Shown here: piece by piece, positions 16,021 to 24,778 of the stretch | How positions within the stretch are numbered: the first letter of the stretch is position 1 | Layout of the letters: each line of letters begins with the position of its first letter | Source: Martinezella miluonensis | GTDB taxonomy: Bacteria; Pseudomonadota; Alphaproteobacteria; Rhizobiales; Rhizobiaceae | Length of the DNA: 43,732 nucleotides | Assembly (NCBI RefSeq): GCF_900094545.1 | Contig: NZ_FMAH01000015.1 | Span: 1 to 43,732, forward strand | Direction: 5' to 3' | Position numbers and translations under genes: made by a program | Notes under the pieces: generated by a model | The model's input: the letters and a program-made list of their open reading frames with translations, nothing else | Databases searched by the model: none | Told to the model about the DNA's origin: nothing

Positions 16021-16698
16021 ATGAAAGGCATCCCGCTCTCGATTCTCCTTAGCCTGAACGGTGGCTATGTTGATACCGTCGGATTCCTCGCGCTGCAGGG
16101 TCTGTTTACAGCACATGTCACCGGCAACTTTGTAACCCTAGGTGCCGCGGTGGCTATGGGAACAGCTGGCGCACTCCCCAAGCTTCTTGCTCTTCCTGTA
16201 TTCTGTGTTGTCGTATTGCTCAGCAGGATCGTCAGCATCCAGTTGCAGAGGGCCGGGTGGCCCGTGCTCCGTCCGCTTTTGGCGGTAAAGCTGATTCTGC
16301 TGATTGCTGCCGCCGCTTTTGCTATCGTTCATGGAGGGTTTGCTGACGCGAATAGCGGCGCGGCACTGGCAATGGGCATGACGCTTGTGGCCGCCATGGC
16401 AATTCAGAATGGCCTGCATCGTGTTCATCTTTCAAAATCGCCGCCATCGACCCTGATGACCGGTACCACCACGCAAATCATGCTTGATCTGGCGGAGGTG
16501 CTGGTAACGCGCGGAGAGAGTGCTGCCACCGCGCTCAAGCGCAGCAAGCGTATGGCACTGAGCGTTCTTACCTTCGCTTTCGGTTGTGCAGCAGCTGCGG
16601 TCGCTTTCATTCTTTCACCGGTCTGGTGCTTTGTCGTTCCCGCGGTTCTCGGCGCGCTGATGTTCGTTGCGAAGATTGAGACACCTGAAGGTGATTGA
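16021..16698 (+). CDS. DUF1275 (YoaK-like) integral membrane protein
   Basis: A 225-residue, mostly hydrophobic protein with about six membrane segments. The opening LSLNGGYVDTVGFLAL and GLFTAHVTGNFVTLG motifs, and the central LMTGTTTQIMLDL segment, are diagnostic of the DUF1275/YoaK family, which is widespread in proteobacteria and functionally uncharacterised. An AGGAAG ribosome site lies upstream. It follows the hairpin at 15923, so it may have its own promoter. No enzymatic motif is visible. Confidence 0.88.
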   Translation: MKGIPLSILLSLNGGYVDTVGFLALQGLFTAHVTGNFVTLGAAVAMGTAGALPKLLALPVFCVVVLLSRIVSIQLQRAGWPVLRPLLAVKLILLIAAAAFAIVHGGFADANSGAALAMGMTLVAAMAIQNGLHRVHLSKSPPSTLMTGTTTQIMLDLAEVLVTRGESAATALKRSKRMALSVLTFAFGCAAAAVAFILSPVWCFVVPAVLGALMFVAKIETPEGD

Positions 16699-16799
16699 AC
16701 TCGTTTCTTCCATCCGTATCGCCAAATGGCAAGGATTCCATGCAATAGAAAATATGAGATTGGGCCGAGACTGCATGTCATCTTTGATGGAGGGATGCT

Positions 16800-17867
16800 A
16801 TGGGGTCGAGTTACTTCAGCAATTTGCGCAGCAAGGACAAGCGGAATTTCGACCCACTTATATCGTTTGCAATGGCTATAGCCGTTACTCTCCTGATTGC
16901 TGTCTTATTGTTCACCGGCTCTGCTAATGCGGCGGCTCCAAAAGCAGGAATGCAAGCACCGGGGTTCTACCGTTTGTCCCTTGGTCGCTTTGAAGTAACC
17001 GCCTTGTCCGATGGAACTCATGCATTTCCGGTTCACACCGTACTGATGCGGCCAACGACGTCGAATGGTCAAATGATTCCGCTTGATCAAGCATCGCCGG
17101 GTGAGGCGGATGCCCTGCTTGCCGAGAGCCATCTTGCAATGCCTGTCGCAGGTTCGATCAACGCCTTTCTGATCAATACGGGATCAAAGCTCGTGTTGAT
17201 CGACAGCGGGGCGGGATCACTTTACGGCGATTGCTGTGGCCATTTGATCGAGAATCTGAGAGCCTCCGGTTATCAGCCAGAGCAGATTGACGAAATCTAT
17301 CTTACCCATTTGCACGCCGATCATGTTGGAGGCATCGCCCTTAACGGAGCCATGGCCTTTCCCAATGCCATTGTGCGCGTCAGTCAGGCAGATGCTGATT
17401 ATTGGCTGAGCGAGAAGAATGAGACCATCGCACCCGCGCTGCTAAAACCAATGTTTGACGGCGACAGGTCTTCGCTTGCTCCCTATATTGCGGCTGGGAG
17501 ATTCAAGCCGTTTTCCTATGATAGCGAGCTGGTGCCGGGCATTCGTCCAATTGCAAGTCCGGGGCATACGCCTGGCCACAGCTTTTACCTGGCTGAAAGC
17601 GATGGGCAATCCCTATTGCTTTGGGGTGATGTCGTGCACGTCGCGTCCGTTCAATTTCCAGACCCGGGTGTAACGGTCGCCTACGATAGCGATGCTGCGG
17701 CAGCGGAAAGCGAGCGGGAAGCAATCTATTCGGATGCGGCACGCAAGGGATATTTGATCGGTGCCGCGCATATATCGTTTCCAGGCCTTGGGCACGTTGG
17801 GGCGCGCGACGGCAAGTTCTACTGGATTCCAACAAACTATGAGGCCGCACCTGCCAAGTCACCATGA
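16800..17867 (+). CDS. Exported metallo-beta-lactamase-fold hydrolase
   Basis: A 355-residue MBL-fold protein. GGAGGG precedes ATG 16800. The N-terminus has a basic stretch and a long hydrophobic segment (about 22-42, ending SANAAA), a signal peptide or anchor. The zinc motif THLHADHVGG, a later SPGHTPGH histidine and LLLWGDVVH aspartate are intact, so it should be an active dinuclear enzyme, with lactonase or esterase the common activities. It is related to the MBL gene at 21728, which lacks the export signal. It is the last recognised gene of the plus-strand series. Confidence 0.9.
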   Translation: MGSSYFSNLRSKDKRNFDPLISFAMAIAVTLLIAVLLFTGSANAAAPKAGMQAPGFYRLSLGRFEVTALSDGTHAFPVHTVLMRPTTSNGQMIPLDQASPGEADALLAESHLAMPVAGSINAFLINTGSKLVLIDSGAGSLYGDCCGHLIENLRASGYQPEQIDEIYLTHLHADHVGGIALNGAMAFPNAIVRVSQADADYWLSEKNETIAPALLKPMFDGDRSSLAPYIAAGRFKPFSYDSELVPGIRPIASPGHTPGHSFYLAESDGQSLLLWGDVVHVASVQFPDPGVTVAYDSDAAAAESEREAIYSDAARKGYLIGAAHISFPGLGHVGARDGKFYWIPTNYEAAPAKSP

Positions 17868-18591
17868 AGCTCGCACTGAGCCCCGCCCGGAGCAAGATCG
17901 TTGTTTGCAATGGCCTGTTGTAAACTTTTCGGCAAATGGAGAGCATATGCCATGATCGGAAAAACGAGAAACAACGAAGAGCATATTCGCGACAGCATAG
18001 CGAGCCTGCCGGAAATGGAGGATCTCGCAGGCGAGCTTCCTTATAAGATTTCTCCTTACCGCAGGCGTGTTCTCGATAGCCCATCGCAACAAAGGCCGAT
18101 ATCCGGGAGGCCTCCATCCGAAGACAATGTGGGCTAGCCCCAAATGCATATCAGGATGGAAACGGGCGAAGTTCGGGGCACGAGCCTCTACGGATTTTGC
18201 CGGCAAGGCTCGCTGTTGTGTCTGAAGCCCTGCATGGGCGTCTAACCGTCAAAGGTGTTCGCCATTACCTGCGATGAATGCAGCGCGATGGCTGGCGCAT
18301 CAAATGGAATGCGATGGAGTGAGAAGCCGACACGCGGCGGCAACCTTGTGGCGAAAGCTTCAGTTTCATTTGGCGGCGATCTCGCGGCCACGGCAAGGAT
18401 GGGCGAACTTCCAGGTCCAAATCCTCCATTATAGCCATCAGATCCAGGTCGCTGGCAATCATACCAAGGTATGCTGGAATAAAACTCATGTTTGCCAAAA
18501 CTCAATGAGAGTACGATACCCCAGAGGGCCATCAAGGCTTCAATATTGAACTCCCGAAACTTTGTTTCACGAGGTTCAAAGGAGATCATTG
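17868..18591. other. Long intergenic region
   Basis: About 720 bp with no gene I can support. Open frames of 64-125 codons occur on both strands (for example 17901-18137 plus and 18242-18619 minus) but show no family motif or strong ribosome site. The right end holds the promoter of the short AraC gene, with AAAGGAGATC at 18578-18587 as its ribosome site. Confidence 0.45.
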
Positions 18592-19188
18592 ATGCTTGTC
18601 CGCCCCGCCGCTTACGCACACACGATCACCTCCTTGCAATATGATGATGTCACCGGCGAAACTTCCGACGAGGTCTCACGCTTGGTCCTGCGGGCTATTA
18701 GCTGCGTTGAGTGGGATGAAGCTGTAGCGCTTGATCTCATCAGGAAGGCGTCGGTTCTTCTACGCCCATTCGAGCCTGCGGAAGACAGGCGCTCAAGAGA
18801 GCGCAGCTACCAGGGCGGTTTGGCGCCGTGGCAGGTGAGCCGTCTGAAGCGCTTCGTTGATGACCATCTTTCAGCGCCAATTTCTCTCGAGGAGCTTGCG
18901 CAACTGGTCAGGCTCAGCACCAGCTATTTCTCTACGGCCTTCAAAGTCAATTTTGGAACTTCACCACACAACTACATCGTCGAGCGACGAGTTGCCTATG
19001 CGAAGCACAGGATGGTAACAAGTGACGTACCTCTTTGTGAAATCGCCCTCGATTGCGGCTTGGCCGACCAAGCGCATCTCTCGCGTGTTTTTCGTCGCGT
19101 CACCGGAACCACGCCGAGCGCCTGGAGGCGCCAGGCTGCCAGATCCGAAGCATCTGCTGCCTGGGCTCAGTACTCAGTAGCCTCATGA
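18592..19188 (+). CDS. Short AraC-family regulator
   Basis: A 198-residue AraC protein, shorter than usual: the double helix-turn-helix (about 95-180; STSYFSTAFKVNFGTSP and GLADQAHLSRVF) is complete, but only about 80 residues precede it. The GGLAPWQVSRLKRFV linker resembles that of AraC A, so it may be a shortened member of that lineage. AAAGGAGATC gives a strong ribosome site for ATG 18592. Its TGA overlaps the LysR ATG, so the two regulators are translationally coupled. Effector binding must differ from the full-length family. Confidence 0.87.
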   Translation: MLVRPAAYAHTITSLQYDDVTGETSDEVSRLVLRAISCVEWDEAVALDLIRKASVLLRPFEPAEDRRSRERSYQGGLAPWQVSRLKRFVDDHLSAPISLEELAQLVRLSTSYFSTAFKVNFGTSPHNYIVERRVAYAKHRMVTSDVPLCEIALDCGLADQAHLSRVFRRVTGTTPSAWRRQAARSEASAAWAQYSVAS

Positions 19189-20039
19189 TGGAGTGGGGCG
19201 ATATCAGAATATTCCTTGCGGTAGCGCGAAACTCGACCTTGGGTGGAGCGGCGCGATCCTTGAAGCTTAGCCATCCAACGATTGGTCGCAGACTTCGCGC
19301 ACTCGAGGGAGCGATGGGACAGACACTCTTTCAGCGAACCGCGGATGGTCTCATTCTCACGGATGAGGGACATGCGATTCTCGATTTGGCGACGCAGATG
19401 GAAGAAAGCGCCGTTACGATCCAGCGCCGCCTTGCCGGCGATGCTGGGAAACCTGACGGCATACTTCGCATCTCGTCAGCGGATTGGTTCGGCGGCTATG
19501 TTCTGCCTTCTGTCATTGAAGCATATCGCATGACTTATCCGAAAGTGCATATCGAGCTGCTGACCGGCACAAGGCTATTCAATCTTGCTCATCGCGAAGC
19601 CGATTTGGTGTTCAGAATCGTCCCGTTCGATGAGGCCGATATCGTGCAACGACGATTGGTCAATATGCAATATGGCGTATACCTTAGAACGAACAGCAAG
19701 GACCCGATCCTGGGCGACGGTACCGGTTTTGAGCTGATCACGATGGATGGATCGCTCGGCAATTTTCCAGATGCGCAATGGCTTCGTGAGCGCTTTCCCA
19801 ATGCGTCTGTGGCGCTGAAAAGTAACAATAGACATGTACAGGCACAATTATGCGCGAAAGGATTGGGGCTCGCCGTCCTGCCTCGCCCGGTCGGAGATCA
19901 ACTGCCCGGGCTTCGTCGATTGGAGCTGGAGGATGAACCGCCCTCGAGAGAGGTTTGGATGGGTTATCATCGTGATCTTCGGCGCCTTGGTCGCTTGAGA
20001 GCCTTCGTCGATATGGCGGTCGCCATGCTAGCGCCCTGA
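19185..20039 (+). CDS. LysR-family transcriptional regulator
   Basis: A 284-residue LysR protein. The N-terminal winged helix (GDIRIFLAVARNSTLGGAARSL, then HPTIGRRLRALE) is followed by a substrate-binding domain (about 90-280). I start it at ATG 19185 in the sequence ATGATG that overlaps the AraC stop. The N-terminus is that of LysR proteins acting on their own neighbours. It converges with the MscS-like channel gene, overlapping its 3' end by about 12 bp. Coupling to an AraC gene is unusual. Confidence 0.9.
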   Translation: MMEWGDIRIFLAVARNSTLGGAARSLKLSHPTIGRRLRALEGAMGQTLFQRTADGLILTDEGHAILDLATQMEESAVTIQRRLAGDAGKPDGILRISSADWFGGYVLPSVIEAYRMTYPKVHIELLTGTRLFNLAHREADLVFRIVPFDEADIVQRRLVNMQYGVYLRTNSKDPILGDGTGFELITMDGSLGNFPDAQWLRERFPNASVALKSNNRHVQAQLCAKGLGLAVLPRPVGDQLPGLRRLELEDEPPSREVWMGYHRDLRRLGRLRAFVDMAVAMLAP

Positions 20040-21566
20040 GGATCTCTGCGGGCTGACCGTATGCGGTAGATGGAACAAGTAGCGAATGCGGTCCGCGAGG
20101 CTGTTCGGATGGCTGGAGGTTTCGTCGCCGACGCCAACGAGACGCTTTTCCTTTTCCAGTCGCTCGGCGAGTATCTGGCCGATTTCGTCGGCAAGGGCAG
20201 GACGCTTTTGCATGATTTCGGAGAAACAGTCCGATGACACTCGATAGACGACAAGTTGCGTCAACGAGACGGCACGCCCAGGCTCTTCGGCGCCCATGAG
20301 CACGCCGCGCTCGCCGAAGAAGTCGCCAGGAGAGAGGCGATTTAGCTCTATCTCGGTGCCATCATAGCGCCTTCGAATGGCAACGACGCCCTTTGCGACG
20401 ATCATCAGTGCAGAAGACCGCTCTCCCTGCGCCAGAATTTCGCTCCCTCGGGGATAAGTATTCTGTTGTATAGACAACATCAGCGTTTCGCGCTCAGCCT
20501 CCGTCAAGGTGCAAAATAGCTGCATCGCTTTCAGTAGGATTGCGGAGCTTTCCTTTACCGCATCGATTGGGTTTTCCGGTCTGACAAGCGTTTCGGAGGG
20601 CGGATTGCAGCGTAATGCGAGCGAAATCCCGGCTGCATGGGCATGGCGATAGATAAGGTCATAGATCTCGTTTTTTGCTGTCGAGCTCTGGGAAACGTCT
20701 TTGATGCGGAAGGAGAGGTCGGCTTCGATGACATCGCCGTCCAAGCCTGTGATCGTAACCATTGGGGCAGGTGAGTGCATGATGCGATTACTCGCCAGTA
20801 GAACCGTTTCAAGCAGTTGTTCAATGGCTCCTGGGGAACGGGTCGGTATCAGCCTTATCGGCATTGTAATCCCGTGGCTCTCGTCGGGATTGTTGAGGTT
20901 TACCAACTGCGACTTGGCCAACAAGTTATTCGGAATCACCACGAGGTCGTTTGCTGCGTTCAAAAGGTGAGTGGCACGCCAGTTTGTCTCGACGACGCGG
21001 CCCTGCGTTCCATTCTCCAGCATGATCCAGTCGCCGACACTGTATGGCCGCCCGAGATTCAAAGCGATGCCGGAGAAAACGTCGGACAACGAGCTCTGTA
21101 GCGCTAGGCCCAGGATGATGGCGAAAGCACCTGACGTGGCGATCAAGGTGCCGACGGGAACACCAAATATGTAAGAGATCACCGATAGAATCGCGCCGAC
21201 ATAGATGATGCCGGCGAGCATGTCCTGAATGAGTTTTGCTTCGCGAGGCCGGCGCTCGAAGATCACAAACAGTCTGATGGAGCTGACGAGCATTGTCGCT
21301 CCGCTGAACCACCAAATCATCTTGGCAAGCGCGAAGAACAGCTGTCTCCACAGGCTGCCTGACGGCGCCGATGTCGAATAGGGCTCTATTCCGTGGCTTA
21401 AAAGCAGCGCTGTCAGAATGACGAAGAACGCACTGTGCACTGCAAGTTTGAACGCTTGTCTCTTCGGCAGCGCAAACCGCGCAGCAAGCATGGACATCGC
21501 CAAAAAAGCTAACTGGATGACCGGATCTGACAAAACAAGTATCAAACATCTCTTGCGGCTTAACAT
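20028..21566 (-). CDS. MscS-like channel with cyclic-nucleotide-binding domain
   Basis: A 512-residue protein with about four to five N-terminal membrane segments. An MscS pore and beta domain follows (GAFAIILGLALQSSLSDVFSGIALNLGR around 135-165, then GDWIMLENGTQGRVVETNWR). A C-terminal cyclic-nucleotide-binding fold spans about 345-470 (LAQGERSSALMIVAKG, then LSPGDFFGERGVLMG). This is the bacterial cyclic-nucleotide-gated (bCNG) subgroup of the MscS superfamily, generally poorly mechanosensitive and gated by cAMP or cGMP. An AAGGG site precedes ATG 21566. It is a stand-alone minus-strand gene between two plus-strand blocks. Confidence 0.9.
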   Translation of the reverse strand: MLSRKRCLILVLSDPVIQLAFLAMSMLAARFALPKRQAFKLAVHSAFFVILTALLLSHGIEPYSTSAPSGSLWRQLFFALAKMIWWFSGATMLVSSIRLFVIFERRPREAKLIQDMLAGIIYVGAILSVISYIFGVPVGTLIATSGAFAIILGLALQSSLSDVFSGIALNLGRPYSVGDWIMLENGTQGRVVETNWRATHLLNAANDLVVIPNNLLAKSQLVNLNNPDESHGITMPIRLIPTRSPGAIEQLLETVLLASNRIMHSPAPMVTITGLDGDVIEADLSFRIKDVSQSSTAKNEIYDLIYRHAHAAGISLALRCNPPSETLVRPENPIDAVKESSAILLKAMQLFCTLTEAERETLMLSIQQNTYPRGSEILAQGERSSALMIVAKGVVAIRRRYDGTEIELNRLSPGDFFGERGVLMGAEEPGRAVSLTQLVVYRVSSDCFSEIMQKRPALADEIGQILAERLEKEKRLVGVGDETSSHPNSLADRIRYLFHLPHTVSPQRSSGR

Positions 21567-21727
21567 CCCTTACTAGCTGACCGCAGGAGATATCGCTTGA
21601 ACGGTTGGGTCGGATTTGGCGTTTTCGGCCCTACAAAATTGAACGGCCTCATTCCAGATTCGTCAGTTTAAAATTATGGCTCTGCTCGCCAAACTAACAT
21701 TCGGATATAACAATTGAGGTTAGACGA

Positions 21728-22582
21728 ATGGCGACGGTTTCAGAATTTCACGGCTTCAGACATGGTCAGTTTGACATTACTGTCCTTTCCGATGGGCCGA
21801 TCAGCCTTCCCGGCGAGATATTCGCGCCTGAGGCGACATCAGATGAGCGTGAAGACATTATTCGGCGGCTGCATGGTCGGGATAATATCGCCGATGCCCA
21901 ATCCAACATTCCGTTGATCGTGACGGGACATGACAAGATCTTGGTCGACGTCGGTGCCGGACATCGGTTTCAGCCCGGGGAGGGCCGGCTGGAGACCAAC
22001 CTCGCCGCCATCGGTGTTCCGGCTGATGACATCACGAAGGTGATCCTCTCGCACGCGCATCCGGATCATATTTGGGGAACGACGCGAGACGATGGCACTC
22101 TGCGCTTTGCAAACGCAAGATACTACATGAGCCGACGGGAGTGGATCTTCTGGACGGGGGCGGAGGCAAGCGCATTGCCTGAGCAATTGCAGCCGTTTGT
22201 CGAAGGCGCCCGGCGCGAGCTGGCGGCGATCGAGACGCGTGTGACGTTTGTCGATGATGGTGACGAGATCGCTCCAGGCCTCAAAGTGATCGCAACTCCA
22301 GGCCACACTGCCGGACATATTTCCCTTGTTCTTGCTGGCGAGACGCCGTTGATCATAACTGTTGATGCAACCGCCAGCGAGATTGTTTCGATGGAACATC
22401 CTGACTGGAGTTTCGGCTTTGATATGGACCCCAATCAGGCCAGGGAGACACGCCACAGGCTACTTGAGCGGGCTGCGAGCGAGAATGCAACGCTTCTCGG
22501 TTATCACTGGACTTATCCAGGCGTCGGACGCGTGCAGAAAATTGACACCGGCTTTCGCTTCGAACCAATGGCGCGGCGATGA
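21728..22582 (+). CDS. Cytosolic metallo-beta-lactamase-fold hydrolase
   Basis: A 284-residue MBL-fold protein without export signal. It has the zinc motif LSHAHPDHIWG, the later ATPGHTAGH and an Asp in IITVDATAS. A final GYHWTYPGVGRV His completes the site. GAGG lies upstream of ATG 21728. It is related to the exported protein at 16800 (shared FxVTxLSDG-type opening and PGH motif). A lactonase or thioesterase-type hydrolysis is plausible; the substrate is unknown. It is divergent from the channel gene and separated by a hairpin from the oxidoreductase operon. Confidence 0.9.
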   Translation: MATVSEFHGFRHGQFDITVLSDGPISLPGEIFAPEATSDEREDIIRRLHGRDNIADAQSNIPLIVTGHDKILVDVGAGHRFQPGEGRLETNLAAIGVPADDITKVILSHAHPDHIWGTTRDDGTLRFANARYYMSRREWIFWTGAEASALPEQLQPFVEGARRELAAIETRVTFVDDGDEIAPGLKVIATPGHTAGHISLVLAGETPLIITVDATASEIVSMEHPDWSFGFDMDPNQARETRHRLLERAASENATLLGYHWTYPGVGRVQKIDTGFRFEPMARR

Positions 22583-22721
22583 ACCCGAAGGCTTTTGGAG
22601 GAGAGACGAGGTCCTGACGGCAGCCGCAATTGACAGGCGGCTGGAAGCTTTATCGTCGCATGTGCGCGCCAATGGCGACGCGTAGCTGGCGGCTTCGCCC
22701 AAGCAACCTTCTGAACGAAGG

Positions 22722-22751
22722 CGCCACCTCCTGTTCTCAAAGGAGGTGGCG
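22722..22751 (+). terminator. Hairpin terminator after the MBL gene
   Basis: A perfect 10-bp stem (CGCCACCTCC at 22722-22731 with its complement at 22742-22751) and a 10-nt loop, 140 bp after the MBL stop. There is no long T tract. The right arm contains a Shine-Dalgarno-like AGGAGGT by virtue of the pairing, but no gene starts after it. Confidence 0.6.
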
Positions 22752-22994
22752 TCGATGCTATCGCTCCCGTCCTTTATCCGGCACATGCGATCGTCGAATC
22801 GATGCCCGGCGAGACGACGGCAAAGCATTGCGAAAGCGCGAGGGACTGTTCAGCGAAACGGTTCTCGCCGGCCATAGGGATCGATGCATCCTGTGGTGTG
22901 GCGAATTGCAATCGGAATATCCAAAACTGAAGAGGATGGACAAGACCGATTGGCCTAGCGCGAACATGAAAGCACCAAGGGTAAACAAAACGAA
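22752..22994. other. Intergenic upstream of the oxidoreductase operon
   Basis: It probably carries the promoter of the cytochrome c gene. Open frames present here have no family signature. Confidence 0.35.
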
Positions 22995-24293
22995 GTGTCC
23001 GACATGAGGCTATCAAGACTGCAGTTATTGGGTGGTGCAGCCGTCGTGGCTGCGCTTGGGCTGGCGGTAGCGGCGTGGATCGTTTACGAGCCGGAGATAC
23101 CGAAGATTGCCCGGCCGGATGTATCTAGCTTCGACCCAAAGCTCGTGCAGAAAGGCGAGCAGCTCGCCACCGTTGGTGACTGTATTGTCTGTCACACGGC
23201 TCCAAACGGCCGCCCCTTTGCCGGTTCGCGGGCGTTGCCGACGCCCTTTGGTACACTTTACTCGGATAACATCACGCCTGACGCGGCAACAGGAATCGGT
23301 AGCTGGTCGCTGCAGGCCTTTACCCGGGCCATGAAACAGGGTGTCGCTCGAGATGGCAGCCATCTCTATCCCGCTTTGCCCTACGAGCACTTTACGCATG
23401 TCAGCGACGAAGATCTAAAGGCAGTCTATGCCTTCCTGATGACGCGTCAGCCGGTCTCGCAGACCGCACCCGATAACAAGCTCATTCCTGGTCTTGGGTT
23501 TCGTCAGCTCCTTGCCGGCTGGAAGCTTCTTTTCCTGCATCAAGGAGAGGTCGTGCCGCAGGCGGATCAAAGCCCGGAGTGGAATCGCGGAAAATACCTT
23601 GTCGAGGGTCTTGCCCATTGCGGCGGATGTCACACACCCAGGAACCTTGCCGGCGGCGAAGAGCTCGGTCAAAGTTTTGCTGGCGGCATCGCAGAGGGCT
23701 GGAACGCCCCTGCTCTTGATGCTAGCAATCCGGCCGCTGCGCTTTGGGACACGGCGTCTCTGTTCAACTATCTGAAGACGGGATTGGATCGCGAACATAG
23801 TGCGGCCGCAGGTCCGATGGGCCCCGTAACGGAAGGTCTCTCGCGGCTGAATGATGCGGATGTGAAAGCAATCGCCGTTTATATCAACTCCCAGATGCAT
23901 GGCTCGGCGACCTATGTTTCCGCGTCGGCTTCAGCAGCCGTTATGGACAACCCATCCGCAGGAACAGCCCATCCTGAAGCCGACAGGCTCTTCAACGGTT
24001 CTTGCGCCGGCTGTCACGCTCCCGGAGCTCCAATGAACCTTCGCAGCCGGCCGGCGCTCTCGACGGCGACGGACCTGCGAGCGGACGACCCCCGAAACGC
24101 CATTCAGGCGGTTTTGCAGGGAATAGCGCCTGAGGGCGACAAAGGACCCTATATGCCGTCCTTTTCGAACATACTGACGGACAGCCAGGTTGCTGATCTG
24201 CTTGCCTATGCCCGGGCCCGATTCACCGACAAGCCGGCGTGGAAGAATTTGGACGCGAAGGTTGCTGATATCCGGAAGGAGAACGCGGAATGA
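22995..24293 (+). CDS. Tri-haem cytochrome c subunit
   Basis: A 432-residue exported or membrane-anchored cytochrome c with an N-terminal hydrophobic segment (about 11-30). Three CxxCH haem sites are visible: CIVCH at 63-67, CGGCH at 209-213 and CAGCH at 337-341. This is the layout of the cytochrome subunits of alcohol, aldehyde and N-heterocycle dehydrogenases. It would pass electrons from the molybdenum enzyme encoded downstream to the respiratory chain. GTG 22995 or ATG 23004 may be the start; ribosome sites are weak for both. The stop overlaps the next ATG by four bases. Confidence 0.9.
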   Translation: MSDMRLSRLQLLGGAAVVAALGLAVAAWIVYEPEIPKIARPDVSSFDPKLVQKGEQLATVGDCIVCHTAPNGRPFAGSRALPTPFGTLYSDNITPDAATGIGSWSLQAFTRAMKQGVARDGSHLYPALPYEHFTHVSDEDLKAVYAFLMTRQPVSQTAPDNKLIPGLGFRQLLAGWKLLFLHQGEVVPQADQSPEWNRGKYLVEGLAHCGGCHTPRNLAGGEELGQSFAGGIAEGWNAPALDASNPAAALWDTASLFNYLKTGLDREHSAAAGPMGPVTEGLSRLNDADVKAIAVYINSQMHGSATYVSASASAAVMDNPSAGTAHPEADRLFNGSCAGCHAPGAPMNLRSRPALSTATDLRADDPRNAIQAVLQGIAPEGDKGPYMPSFSNILTDSQVADLLAYARARFTDKPAWKNLDAKVADIRKENAE

Positions 24294-24778
24294 CGATCTC
24301 GATCAATATCAACGGGCGTGAGCACTCAGTCACATCCGATCCCGATACGCCGCTTCTCTATGTCTTGCGTGACGAACTCCAGTTGAATGGCGCGAAATAT
24401 GGATGCGGCCTTGGTCAATGTGGAGCCTGTACCGTGCACATTGATGGGCATGCGGTCTTTTCTTGCCTCACCCCTGTGGGTGCTCTCGGGCAGAGACAAG
24501 TTCGAACGATTGAAGGACTTGGCTCATTGTCGGCACCAAACGTTGTGCAAAAGGCGTTTCAGGACGAGCAGGCCGCACAATGTGGCTATTGCATCGCCGG
24601 GATGATCATGCGCGCGCAAGCGCTGCTCGATAAGAATCCGGCGCCAAGCGAAGACCAGATTCGAACTCATATGCAGCCCAATCTCTGCCGCTGCGGAACG
24701 CATGCGCGGATATTGCGGGCCGTACGCCGGGCAAGCGATCAGCTGACACAGGCAGTCTCCAATGGAGGTGCGCAATGA
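24290..24778 (+). CDS. 2Fe-2S subunit of a molybdenum hydroxylase
   Basis: A 162-residue protein with the two 2Fe-2S clusters of the xanthine dehydrogenase family. The plant-ferredoxin cluster uses Cys39, 44, 47 and 59 (YGCGLGQCGACTVH). The second uses Cys98, 101, 133 and 135 (QCGYC and NLCRCGTH). It matches the IorA/NicA-type small subunit. It is ATGA-coupled to both neighbours, so cytochrome, iron-sulfur and molybdenum subunits are made together. Confidence 0.95.
   Translation: MTISININGREHSVTSDPDTPLLYVLRDELQLNGAKYGCGLGQCGACTVHIDGHAVFSCLTPVGALGQRQVRTIEGLGSLSAPNVVQKAFQDEQAAQCGYCIAGMIMRAQALLDKNPAPSEDQIRTHMQPNLCRCGTHARILRAVRRASDQLTQAVSNGGAQ

Noticed and set aside
22742..22751. AGGAGGT as a ribosome binding site
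   Set aside because: It is the right arm of a perfect 10-bp hairpin and no coding frame follows at a proper distance.
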